64,000 nucleotides of DNA from Nemophila menziesii (taxonomy: Eukaryota; Streptophyta; Magnoliopsida; Boraginales; Hydrophyllaceae), in assembly GCA_029959085.1 (NCBI GenBank), contig JARWIR010000050.1, forward strand, positions 124,001 to 188,000. The letters run 5' to 3'. The notes under the pieces were generated by a model. It saw nothing but the letters and a program-made list of their open reading frames with translations. It had not been told where the DNA came from and did not search any database. Below, in pieces: positions 10,801 to 22,490 of this stretch. Position 1 is the stretch's first letter. Each line of letters begins with the position of its first letter. A program made the translations under genes and the position numbers.

Positions 10801-11497
10801 TTTTGTTGTGAATCTAGGGTTTGAAAATGGTGTGTTGTGTCTACTTGAAATGGCGAGGCAGCTTTCAAAATATTTTGTTTAACATATGCATAAGTTGAAA
10901 CCTATATAGGGTGATGGATTGATATTTTTAGTAGGGTTTCACAATTATGATCTTATATTTTGGTGGGCCTCAATGTTATGGGCCGTTGTGCTTACTACCC
11001 AATCATGAACCATGTCCATACTTTATATTACAAGTTAATTAATATCAATTTTTGTATAATTTATTTCATTGTACTTTCGCAAACTATACCATGTTATTGT
11101 TCCCAATTACTAAGAAAAGATATTTGAATATTATTAAACTAATATGAATGCAAAAATAGACATACATGTGTTTATTTTGAATGAAAAGTATGACTATAAT
11201 TACATAACCAATGTTTAGAAAAACATTAGATTTGTCATTGCACCATTTTTTAAGTTTAATATTAATATTAACTAATGCCATGGTCTCATTTGTTGAAGTG
11301 TCATGGCCAACATCTATTTTATCTCTAATACACTTAAGCCTTAGTCACGAATTGACAAGGAGAATATTTTCCTGAAAGAAGAGAGAGAGAGAGAGAGAGA
11401 AAAAAGTTGGGTGATTAATTGATCCTCTCAATCTTAAAACTCATTAGGAAGAGCTGAATATTTCAATAAAGTTTCTTCCGGTTCCAATATGTGCAGA

Positions 11498-13476
11498 TTA
11501 TCCTATCGGGGTGTTTCGCAAACCAACTATTTTAACAAGTGGATTCGAATACGCATCCAAAAACACTTTATTTATCTGCACAACCACAAAACATTCATAT
11601 TACACCTCCAAAATCTATTTCAATACCTTTTAATTTAATTTTATAACAAAAAACTATTAGAGAATTTGCAGGTCTAGAGAATATATACCTGTGAACACCC
11701 AAAGACTTTGAGGAGTTTCAATGACAAGCAACTATCTACAATCAATCCTAATCCTTCATTGGATATCCTTCTACACCACGATATATCTAAATTAATCAAG
11801 CTTTTTGAAGTCCTAGCAAGCGAGATCGCAGTATTGTGGGCAACCTGTTAAAATCAATGAAACAATAATATTAAGTCACAAGAAAATAAAAATATTTACC
11901 AGAATGCAATAATTCATCCACATACCTTTGAAATCTTATTTAGTGACATATCCTTTAGATTCTGCCCTGAAACTTCCAGAAAAGCCGCAACTGCTTCATC
12001 ACTGAAATGTTAAGATCATTTACAGTTGCATTAACACAAAAATAATTAAACCCAGTAATTAATTATACTATTTAAAATCTAGAATTGTAAACACCTGAAT
12101 CGATTGCTCCCAAGTTTGAGTGTATCGAGTGATGTACACTTGTTGGCAAGATATTCCAAGCCCTTATCTGTCAGATTCTCAGCATTCGAGATATTTAGCG
12201 CTCGAAGATCAACACACGTGCTCCCAATCAAATTCAAAGCATAATTTGTCAATTTCCTGCATCCAAATGTAATAATAATCTTTGAAGAAGAAGATGTGGA
12301 ATAAGTAATTCAAAAAAAATTAATTTTTAATAAAAAAAAATGGCCACACATGAACAAGGGGCAATTAGTCACGAAATGAAATTTAAAGGGCATCCAGTCC
12401 ATAAAATTTCTAGTAGACTGTAAACTATCAAAAAAGGAAAGTTTTAGTGTGTATTGGATGTATTTAGTCTTTAGAAAATCAAAGACAAGTTATATTCTTT
12501 ATGACAAATCCTCTACTCCAATATTAAAAAAAATCTCAAAAATGATTCAAAATTTAAAGACATTTTTGGAAAAATATACTAGTAAATATAAAATCTAACA
12601 ACTATTTATCTTAGTTTGTTGGTAAACAAAATGCAGTAAACTTTTGTGAAGTGAGAAAATAACATATATGAGAACTTTTAAGAGTAAGATAGAAAAGCTA
12701 GAATCTAAAGGTCTTACATGCTACTTATTTACCACAATTGTATCTAATCTTATATTGTTACAATAAACCTTAACTTTTATTTACCATAAGCTAATATAAT
12801 ATTATGCACTAACCATATATCTTGGTAAAGTATTGTAAAAGTTACCATATGATTAACAAAATTTAGAGTTTCTGACACCTAAAAACAAAATTTAAAAGCT
12901 ATACAAAAATTAATTCTTATTGTTTTACATTCATAATGAAGTGAATTTAGCAACTTCATAATATATATTATGATCTTATTGTCTGTGTATAAGATAATGT
13001 AATATATTTAAAAGATAATTAGATACATATCAAACATAATAATTACTGAAATGGTGAAAACTTACCAAGACTATTATGGAGAATTTCTCCATTATTGAAA
13101 TATCATGACTAACGATCTTTTTTCTGTAAATAAAACATTAAAATGAAAAGGTCTATATTATAAAGATTATCACAGATTACAATTAAAAAATCAAATAAAA
13201 AATTAATTACTTACAGATATTTAATAAATACAACAAATCTAAAAAATAATTTATCCATTTTAATGAACAAATTTCAAATTATGGACGATTTGAATCAGAT
13301 TATAAAATAATTTAAGATTCTAATTTATATTTTTAATCTCCAATTTTTTTATTCTAGTTTCACATTTTACACTATACCCTTTTTAAATCATACAAAAAGA
13401 ATAAAAAATTAATCATATAATTCTAAAAACCCGTGTTATAATACATTTACCTTTTGCAATTGAAAATAATTTGCAT
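11498..13476 (-). CDS. LRR-only protein, RAD7-like, copy L3
   Basis: Exons: 13451-13476, 12095-12256, 11926-12001, 11689-11844 and 11498-11575. This is the first of the second sequence type. It has a leucine for isoleucine change in exon 3 (MSLNK instead of MSINK), an aspartate for glutamate in the second exon (SLDTL), and a silent change in the last exon (TAT for TAC). Introns carry shared small differences with copy L4, for example 'gtaaacacctg' at the second donor, which remains GT. The frame is intact over 165 codons. Confidence 0.6.
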
Positions 13477-14173
13477 TTTTGTTGTGAATCTAGGGTTTGA
13501 AAATGGTGTGTTGTGTCTACTTGAAATGGCGAGGCAGCTTTCAAAATATTTTGTTTAACATATGCATAAGTTGAAACCTATATAGGGTGATGGATTGATA
13601 TTTTTAGTAGGGTTTCACAATTATGATCTTATATTTTGGTGGGCCTCAATGTTATGGGCCGTTGTGCTTACTACCCAATCATGAACCATGTCCATACTTT
13701 ATATTACAAGTTAATTAATATCAATTTTTGTATAATTTATTTCATTGTACTTTCGCAAACTATACCATGTTATTGTTCCCAATTACTAAGAAAAGATATT
13801 TGAATATTATTAAACTAATATGAATGCAAAAATAGACATACATGTGTTTATTTTGAATGAAAAGTATGACTATAATTACATAACCAATGTTTAGAAAAAC
13901 ATTAGATTTGTCATTGCACCATTTTTTAAGTTTAATATTAATATTAACTAATGCCATGGTCTCATTTGTTGAAGTGTCATGGCCAACATCTATTTTATCT
14001 CTAATACACTTAAGCCTTAGTCACGAATTGACAAGGAGAATATTTTCCTGAAAGAAGAGAGAGAGAGAGAGAGAAAAAAAAGTTGGGTGATTAATTGATC
14101 CTCTCAATCTTAAAACTCATTAGGAAGAGCTGAATATTTCAATAAAGTTTCTTCCGGTTCCAATATGTGCAGA

Positions 14174-16152
14174 TTATCCTATCGGGGTGTTTCGCAAACC
14201 AACTATTTTAACAAGTGGATTCGAGTACGCATCCAAAAACACTTTATTTATCTGCACAACCACAAAACATTCATATTACACCTCCAAAATCTATTTCAAT
14301 ACCTTTTAATTTAATTTTATAACAAAAAACTATTAGAGAATTTGCAGGTCTAGAGAATATATACCTGTGAACACCCAAAGACTTTGAGGAGTTTCAATGA
14401 CAAGCAACTATCTACAATCAATCCTAATCCTTCATTGGATATCCTTCTACACCACGATATATCTAAATTAATCAAGCTTTTTGAAGTCCTAGCAAGCGAG
14501 ATCGCAGTATTGTGGGCAACCTGTTAAAATCAATGAAACAATAATATTAAGTCACAAGAAAATAAAAATATTTACCAGAATGCAATAATTCATCCACATA
14601 CCTTTGAAATCTTATTTAGTGACATATCCTTTAGATTCTGCCCTGAAACTTCCAGAAAAGCCGCAACTGCTTCATCACTGAAATGTTAAGATCATTTACA
14701 GTTGCATTAACACAAAAATAATTAAACCCAGTAATTAATTATACTATTTAAAATCTAGAATTGTAAACACCTGAATCGATTGCTCCCAAGTTTGAGTGTT
14801 TCGAGTGATGTACACTTGTTGGCAAGATATTCCAAGCCCTTATCTGTCAGATTCTCAGCATTCGAGATATTTAGCGCTCGAAGATCAACACACGTGCTCC
14901 CAATCAAATTCAAAGCATAATTTGTCAATTTCCTGCATCCAAATGTAATAATAATCTTTGAAGAAGAAGATGTGGAATAAGTAATTCAAAAAAAATTAAT
15001 TTTTAATAAAAAAAAATGGCCACACATGAACAAGGGGCAATTAGTCACGAAATGAAATTTAAAGGGCATCTAGTCCATAAAATTTCTAGTAGACTGTAAA
15101 CTATCAAAAAAGGAAAGTTTTAGTGTGTATTGGATGTATTTAGTCTTTAGAAAATCAAAGACAAGTTATATTCTTTATGACAAATCCTCTACTCCAATAT
15201 TAAAAAAAATCTCAAAAATGATTCAAAATTTAAAGACATTTTAGGAAAAATATACTAGTAAATATAAAATCTAACAACTATTTATCTTAGTTTGTTGGTA
15301 AACAAAATGCAGTAAACTTTTGTGAAGTGAGAAAATAACATATATGAGAACTTTTAAGAGTAAGATAGAAAAGCTAGAATCTAAAGGTCTTACATGCTAC
15401 TTATTTACCACAATTGTATCTAATCTTATATTGTTACAATAAACCTTAACTTTTATTTACCATAAGCTAATATAATATTATGCACTAACCATATATCTTG
15501 GTAAAGTATTGTAAAAGTTACCATATGATTAACAAAATTTAGAGTTTCTGACACCTAAAAACAAAATTTAAAAGCTATACAAAAATTAATTCTTATTGTT
15601 TTACATTCATAATGAAGTGAATTTAGCAACTTCATAATATATATTATGATCTTATTGTCTGTGTATAAGATAATGTAATATATTTAAAAGATAATTAGAT
15701 ACATATCAAACATAATAATTACTGAAATGGTGAAAACTTACCAAGACTATTATGGAGAATTTCTCCATTATTGAAATATCATGACTAACGATCTTTTTTC
15801 TGTAAATAAAACATTAAAATGAAAAGGTCTATATTATAAAGATTATCACAGATTACAATTAAAAAATCAAATAAAAAATTAATTACTTACAGATATTTAA
15901 TAAATACAACAAATCTAAAAAATAATTTATCCATTTTAATGAACAAATTTCAAATTATGGACGATTTGAATCAGATTATAAAATAATTTAAGATTCTAAT
16001 TTATATTTTTAATCTCCAATTTTTTTATTCTAGTTTCAGATTGTACACTTTAGCCTTTTTAAATCATACAAAAAGAATAAAAAATTAATCATATAATTCT
16101 AAAAACCCGTGTTATAATACATTTACCTTTTACAATTGAAAGTAATTTGCAT
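14174..16152 (-). CDS. LRR-only protein, RAD7-like, copy L4
   Basis: Exons: 16127-16152, 14771-14932, 14602-14677, 14365-14520 and 14174-14251. The first exon differs from L1-L3. It reads MQITF instead of MQIIF and has a silent cysteine codon change, and both are shared with copy R3. The promoter (TATA 16,255-16,260) comes from the partial fifth unit. The array ends only about 130 bp beyond the TATA, at the join to segment E, so any more distal promoter sequence differs from the other copies. Confidence 0.6.
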
Positions 16153-16395
16153 TTTTGTTGTGAATCTAGGGTTTGAAAATGGTGTGTTGTGTCTACTTGA
16201 AATGGCGAGGCGGCTTTCAAAATATTTTGTTTAACATATGCATAAGTTGAAACCTATATAGGGTGATGGATTGATATTTTTAGTAGGGTTTCACAATTAT
16301 GATCTTATATTTTGGTGGGACTCAATGTTATGGGCCGTTGTGCTTACTACCCAATCATGAACCATATCCATACTTTATATTACAAGTTAATTAAT

Positions 16396-17780
16396 AAAGA
16401 TATGTTATCATACATATAAGGAGGTAATTTGGTAACTCTTTTCTATTTGACCCCTTTAATAATGATTTCAAATGTATATTTTACAAAAGATGCTAGTATC
16501 CCATGGTCAAGAACAATCTATGGTCAAACAAAGTCTTCTTTAATAGAAGCCTAATATTGGTCTATTCACCTGAATCATTATAGTTTTAATTTCGAAGAAC
16601 GAGGTTTGGCAGAAACTTGGTAAAAGTCTTTTATAAAATTATTTCTAAAATACATATCCTTAGAATGAAAACCTTAATGTTGAAACTAGTATCTTTAGTC
16701 CAGACTACATTCATATGAGGAATGATATGTCAAAGATAATATGACAATTTATCACTAAAGCTCTACATAAATTCAAGAGGATGAACGAACACCCACATGA
16801 AATGAGGCATATACCATACTAAAAAATGATATGCAACAAAATTATGATAAGTTGAATAAAATACTACTGAATAAGTTCTCGTAAAACTAGGAATACAATC
16901 CAAGGTTTCTTTCATTATTAAATGTGTGTCAACTGTATCATAAATTCTTTTCGTGATCATATACTTCTACCTTTATATTACCAGTCAAAGGAAAATCCGA
17001 CAAGGAGACTCACTATCAATTTACCTAATTATCTTCTATGCAAACTCTAAGTAGTATAAATAATAGTGTCATTTCCGACATCGATATGTCTCCATTTCGC
17101 AGACAATTAAAATTTTGTCCTCAAAATAGACATGCTTAAAATCCATTTCCTAAACGAGGTCATGTGAAATATTAAATTTCCTCTTACCTATTCTAAAAAT
17201 GTCAACAAATGAATGTTCAACTTAACTATGTCTAACTATTTTTGGTATGTAGCTAGGTAATCCATCATAGTGGAAAGAAGTCTAAGGTTAGTATACTAGT
17301 GTATACGACAAATTATGTAACACCCCATCTCAAAGGAGGGTGTCAATCTTTACCCAAGCTTTAAGAATTTGAATGTAATAATTAAAAAATAAACATTGTC
17401 CTTATTTCATATTTCCGTTTATATATATATCAAAGATATATACCACCAAAATATCAATAAAGACATGGCATAGATTCATAAATATATAAACCACGATCTT
17501 ACGAACATGTTCACTATCAGGAACATTCTGTGAAGGACTATGTTTTTGAGATAAATTATCAAAAACACAAAGAAGTTTGCAATCTGCTTTAAGACCCTTA
17601 TTTTCTCTGTTTGAAGGGGTAAACCCCTAATATGTATATTTTATTTACTTCTTCACACAATGACCGAAGCCTTCTTTTCTTCTCGTACGTCATTATGACC
17701 CTTAGTGTTGAGCTCTAAGTAAAACTTGTTATCACCTTCAATAATGCCATGTTCATTAGTGGGTAGGTCCAAGCATAATA
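16396..17780. other. Segment E, left copy: no recognised gene
   Basis: AT-rich single sequence that recurs at 24,356-25,800, 36,418-37,860 and, as far as the window reaches, 63,720-64,000. M1 and M2 contain about 50 bp ('gtttcgtactatccactcct...') near 25,170 and 37,240 that is absent here. A minus-strand frame of 65 codons at 16,763-16,960 recurs in M1 but has no domain. 'tgtaacaccccatctcaaag' near 17,318 looks like the start of some plant LTRs, but no matching LTR end or primer-binding site was found. Confidence 0.5.
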
Positions 17781-19131
17781 TATGTCCCTACAATGAAATA
17801 TTGCATAATATAGGGAACTATAATACAACTTTTGCATAATATAAGGAGCTATATACTATAGTGCAACTTTGTCATAATATAGGGACCTATATTGCAATTT
17901 TTGAAAAAACATAGGGCATTTACGTCAACAATGACGCTAATTTTGAAGGAGTGAATTCTTGAAAAAAAGCTTCGTCTCATAGAATGTTTAAAGAATTGTA
18001 TATATAATATAGGGACCTAAAGTGCAATTGATTCTATGTATAGGTGACACCGTGTGATTATTTTTTTCATGCGAGTTGTTTATTATGATGGATGGATATA
18101 AAGATAGAGTGTCCTACTTGTCGTCGCCCTCTTCCACCAGCTTGACTGAAGATTCTTCTTAAGGAAAAATTTGTAAATTTCATTTGGGGTAAATTTACTA
18201 AACTTTTAATTTTTTAATTTTATGTGGTTTTTATTTGTATGATTATTTTTTTATTTAATGTAAGAGATAGGGAATTGTAGAATAACAAATGCAAAAAAAT
18301 TAATATCAAGGCCTATAGTGTTGTTTTTGGATCATAAAGGGACCTACAATACTTTTTTTGCATATTATAGGGACCTACAGTATATAGATAGTGCATAGTA
18401 TAGTGACATTTAGTGTAATTTTATATAATAAGGGGATCTAGATTGCAATTTTTCATAATATAGTAAACTATAGTAGTATAGTGTAATTTTACTTAAGATA
18501 GGAACTTATAGTGCAATTTTGCATAATATAGGGACTCATAGTGCAATTTATATGGAAAAAAATCGAATGTGGTTTTCAGAATCATTACTTGGTCTCCCCA
18601 CATTCTAAAATCAATCCTTATTAAATATATGCAGATTTTGTTTTTATATAATAAATATATGGCCTTATACTATAATTCATTAAAAATAAATTTATATAAG
18701 TCGTATAGGGATATATATTGCGGATTTTGTAAAATTTAGGAACCTATATTGCAAATTTGTATAATATAAGGACCTATAGTACAATAATTGGTATTGAGAA
18801 GTCTTGTTTTTTTCTTGTCTAGGGTAGAGGAGGAATCAACAGAGGATCAATGTAAACATATTGTAAGAATATGATGAAGATTTGATATAGGTGTATGTAT
18901 GTATTATTTATAATAATAGTTATGTAATATTTCGATGAAGCTTTGTTACTTAATTAGAGATAGATTTTTTGTTGAGATATTATAATTTTTATCTTTTAAA
19001 CCCAAGGTTTCACATGAGACTTCAAATTAACACACATTTGGCAGTGTTTTCAAGATTCTAATTAAATTTAGATATATATTTTTTTATCGATGAAATATAT
19101 AATACTTGATAATGTGCCTGGCTCTTTCATG
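17781..19131. repeat. Segment B, second copy, with periodic 'ATATAGGGACCT' units
   Basis: Periodic units run through 17,790-17,905 and again through 18,310-18,560 and 18,715-18,785, with unrelated AT-rich spacer between. From 18,205 onward it parallels 938-1,860 closely and stops at 'ggctctttcatgaaaaacag'. No coding region was seen. Confidence 0.65.
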
Positions 19132-19321
19132 AAAAACAGGGTTGAAACAGGGTTGAAACAACAAAGAAGGACACGTGTGGTATTTCTCATACAATATAAT
19201 ATCATAGAATAAATCGAAGATACGAAACAGTAAGAGCATGTTAGTACTTAAAAAATGTTTTGTTTCCAATTTTAAAATTAACTAATGTGCATATCAACCC
19301 ATTTTAGTTTTCAACACTATC
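19132..19321. other. Junction between segments B and A with duplicated 'cagggttgaaa'
   Basis: 'cagggttgaaa' occurs twice in a row (about 19,138 and 19,149) exactly where segment B stops. What follows ('aacaaagaaggacacgtgtg') matches 49,899 onward. In blocks L and R only one copy of the 11-mer is present and B continues. This is a rearrangement scar. The remaining bases up to 19,321 match 49,899-50,062 and contain no gene. Confidence 0.6.
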
Positions 19322-20135
19322 CTGGTTCCCTCTTGAGGCGTTTTTTCTAATAAAAAGAACTACAAAGACAAATTGAAATCTTCAAAAAAAAAATTTAAAA
19401 GATAACTGACATAAAAAACTAGATAGAATGTGAAAAATTTCTCGTCAACCTAAAATTTTATTAAATATGGGGTTTGGCTCCTAAAAAAGTTGATAGACTG
19501 TAAAAAAAATTCCCTAACACCAATTTCGCATTGGGATCAACCAAAAGACCAACATCTCTAGCTGAAAGAGTAGCTCCTCGAGCATAAAATACAAGCTCCT
19601 CTAGCTTTAAAGACCAACTCCTATAGCATAATAGACGAGATCTTATAGCATAAAATTTTAGCTCCTTTGATATACAAACGATCGGCTACTATGACATAAA
19701 ATACCATCTTATATAACCTAAGAAAGACCAAACCCTCTGGAAAGCCGACAACGAAATCATGATCGACCTAAATAGGCGGTCAATGGTAGAACAACGAAAT
19801 CGACGAATCTATGGTAAAATACGTCTAATGTAGCCTTAGTCTCAGAAATGAGTCTGACAAATATTTGGTTGTTAAGTCAAATTTAGCCTTGGAAATGAGA
19901 AGAACGTAGATATGGTAATTAAGTGGAACTTAGCCTTGGAAAAAATACCAATTATATTGTTGGTAAGAAGGTTATCTTGAATTAAATAATTCATTGTGTC
20001 GTTAAATATCGATATGATGACATAGTCAGCCAAAAACACCTTTTCTTGTGAAGGAGGTATCGAAAATGTTTGTGAGACCAACGTAGTCTCGACAATTAAA
20101 AAATCTTCATATGAGTAACACACTCTCAGTAATCA
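19322..20135. repeat. Segment A, second copy
   Basis: Parallels 1-919 with scattered substitutions and lacks about 125 bp of it near 19,838, corresponding to about 503-637 in the left copy. The deletion falls between similar repeat units, as expected from slippage or unequal exchange. The small minus-strand frame at 19,872-20,123 is the diverged relative of the one at 638-919 and is not treated as a gene. Confidence 0.7.
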
Positions 20136-20510
20136 AAATTGTTTTGTAATACTGACAATCTCATTAATAGAAAACTTTTTATAAGACCGACGTAGTCTCA
20201 ATAATCAAAGAAGTTTTGTAAGACCGACGCAATATCAACAACCGAAGAAGTTTATTAAGACCAAAAAATTCTCGATAGTCAAATGAAATTTAGTAATACC
20301 GACAAAGCCTTGACGATAAAAGAAGCCTTGCAAGATCGAAGCCGGATAAGTAAGCAGAAATGTTATAAAAATAATAATACAAAACATATATATACTTCTT
20401 TCTCTTTGCATGTGTCAATCAAAACAAAGTATGAAAAAGGCTCGACATCACACGAAGTTTGATTGATGCCTTGACATAAAAAAAAACTATGAAGAAGCTC
20501 TGACATCAAA
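20136..20510. repeat. Degenerate ~30-45 bp repeats ('gaccgacgtagtctc...' family)
   Basis: Continues the style of segment A. Units carry 'aagaccgacgtagtctca' and 'aatcaaagaagttttgtaag' with steady drift, then change to 'gacatcaaacaaagtctgac' units. The units are too diverged for a fixed period. No gene. Confidence 0.5.
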
Positions 20511-21830
20511 CAAAGTCTGACAAAGACTCGACATCGAACAAAATCTGACAAATCGTTGGCATTACACATAGTCCAATGAAGCGTTGAATTCAATGAAAAT
20601 TTCGATGATGCCTCGGCATACAAAAATACTAGAGAATATTTGGCAATAAAATAGCCACAAACGAGGAATTGACATATTATTTATGTTCCCCAATGAAAAT
20701 GGGTATAAGAGATATAATAAGATAACAAGATAACACAAGATTACTCAAAGAACAAAATGAATAAAAATTATATTAATGTAAGAGGGACAAACTTGCAAGG
20801 AAGAAGGATAAACACACTAAAAAATCTCTATTTAGAAGGAAAATAGATTTGGAAAGGGAAAATAACAACATGGTATATCTAAATATGAGAGACCCAAGGG
20901 CATGGGGTGAAAGGAGGAGGCCTCAACACGAAAGCATAATAGTAATTTAAGTAGTGAAGATACTCTCTATCATCGGGGAAATAACGCCGACACCAGCTCG
21001 CTACCAAGGTGAGTCCTTGAGAACAATTGGAAGAACTAAGAACATGAAATCCCATAAAAAATAAAAAGGTGGAAGAATTCTAGTAAACACATAGGAAAAT
21101 TAATCAGAAAAACTTTGAATTCTCCATGAGGCCCCACAAAAGCAAACATATTTTAAGATACAAAGAATCGACATTGAACAAAGTCTGACAAAGACTCGAC
21201 ATCGAACAAAATCTGACAAATCGTTGACATTACACATAGTCCAATGAAGCGTTGAATTCAATGAAAATTTCGATGATGCCTCGGCATACAAAAATACTAG
21301 AGAATATTTGGCAATAAAATAGCCACAAACGAGGAATTGACATATTATTTATGTTCCCCAGTGAAAATGGGTATAAGAGATATAATAAGATAACAAGATA
21401 ACACGAGATTACTCAAAGAGAAAAATGAATAAAAATTATATTAATGTAAGAGGGACAAACATGCAAGGAAGAAGGATAAACACACTTAAAAATCTTTATT
21501 TAGAAGGATAATAGATTTGGAAAGGGAAAATAACAACTTGGTCTATGTAAATATGAGAGACCCAAGGGCACGCGGTGAAAGGAGGAGGCCTCAACACGAA
21601 AGCATAATAGTAATTTAAGTAGTGATGATACTCTCTATCATCGGGGAAATAACGCCGACACCAGCTCGCTTCCCCGGTGAGTCCTTGAGAACAATTGGAA
21701 GAACTAAGAACATGAAATCCCATAAAAAATAAAAAGGTGGAAGAATTCTAGTAAACACTCATGAAAGTTAATCAGAAAAACTTTGAATTCTCCATGAGGC
21801 CCCACAAAAGCAAACATCTTTTAAGATACA
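20511..21830. repeat. Direct duplication with 668 bp period
   Basis: 20,511-21,162 and 21,179-21,830 are two copies of the same 652 bp, about 96-97% alike by eye, separated by about 16 bp. Each contains 'gtagtgaagatactctctatcatcggggaa' or a variant and a purine-rich stretch. Frames on the minus strand in each copy (for example 20,363-20,623 and 21,100-21,291) start at the same site but end differently and carry no known domain. Confidence 0.85.
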
Positions 21831-22490
21831 TTAAGAAACGTATAATAGCAAGATACTAATAATCTAGATGAGGTGTCAAAGTAAAATACATTATATGTGG
21901 TATTCGACATCTTCTGTCTTGCAAAAGAAGCATCAATGGGTAAAAGTTTGCCACATATGAAGTGCCAAAAATCTTTTACAGAATATGGAGTTCCAATAAG
22001 TCCAAACAAGTGTTTGGCATGTAAACAAACGAAAGCCCGAGGAAGTTAGTCCCCGACTATACTAAGGTTGGGAAGGCGTCCATATATATTGTCCATATAT
22101 CCATTACAAATCACGGGGCTTATATGAGAGTATATTATACAAAAACAAATTGTTTGAGGAAAGGGAAACAAAATTCAGTATCTTGCACTTTGATGAATCC
22201 ACACAAAAATCTATATTCAAGAAGAAATTTGGCATCTTAAGCTCACTTCTCTTACAATGAGAGAGAGAGATATGCGAACATCATTTTTTATTTATTAGTT
22301 GTGCAAATAAACAATCCCTACTATTTGTTTCAAATTTTGATTTTCTATTTCTTATGCTCTCTTTAATTTTTGTTGTTGTATACTCTAGTAGAGGTCAGTT
22401 TGGGGTCATTGACATACTGACTACTAAGACTTGAGTGGCAGAAGTTCTCTTGGTAATTTAATGTGTTTGCAACTTTGAGTTTGAATTTAA
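21831..22490. other. Single-copy AT-rich stretch, nothing recognised
   Basis: Not repeated elsewhere in the window as far as can be seen. It contains a short GA run (22,259-22,270) and a 62-codon minus-strand frame (21,821-22,009) with no recognisable motif. It ends where the truncated LRR unit starts ('aatatcaatttttgtataat'). Confidence 0.4.

Larger units (their letters stand above)
5111..16395 (-). repeat. Left tandem array: four 2.68 kb units plus a partial fifth
   Basis: Units start at 'gaaaaggtctatatt' at 5,111, 7,792, 10,468, 13,145 and 15,821, giving lengths of 2,681, 2,676, 2,677 and 2,676 bp. The partial fifth stops at about 16,395, where segment E takes over. Units 1 and 2 form one sequence type. 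Units 3 and 4 share another (for example 'cctctcaatctt', 'aaatgttaagatc' and 'tagtgacat'). Each unit carries four LRR exons of one gene and the promoter and first exon of the gene whose other exons lie in the unit to its left. The right array at 55,157-63,719 has one unit fewer. Confidence 0.93.

Noticed and set aside
17318..17345. 'tgtaacaccccatctc' as a possible LTR start
   Set aside because: No second LTR, polypurine tract or tRNA-type primer-binding site was found within several kb. The same string recurs only as part of segment E.
20136..21180. Short spaced repeats considered as a CRISPR-like array
   Set aside because: Units drift continuously and have no constant repeat with unique spacers. 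The surroundings are eukaryotic.
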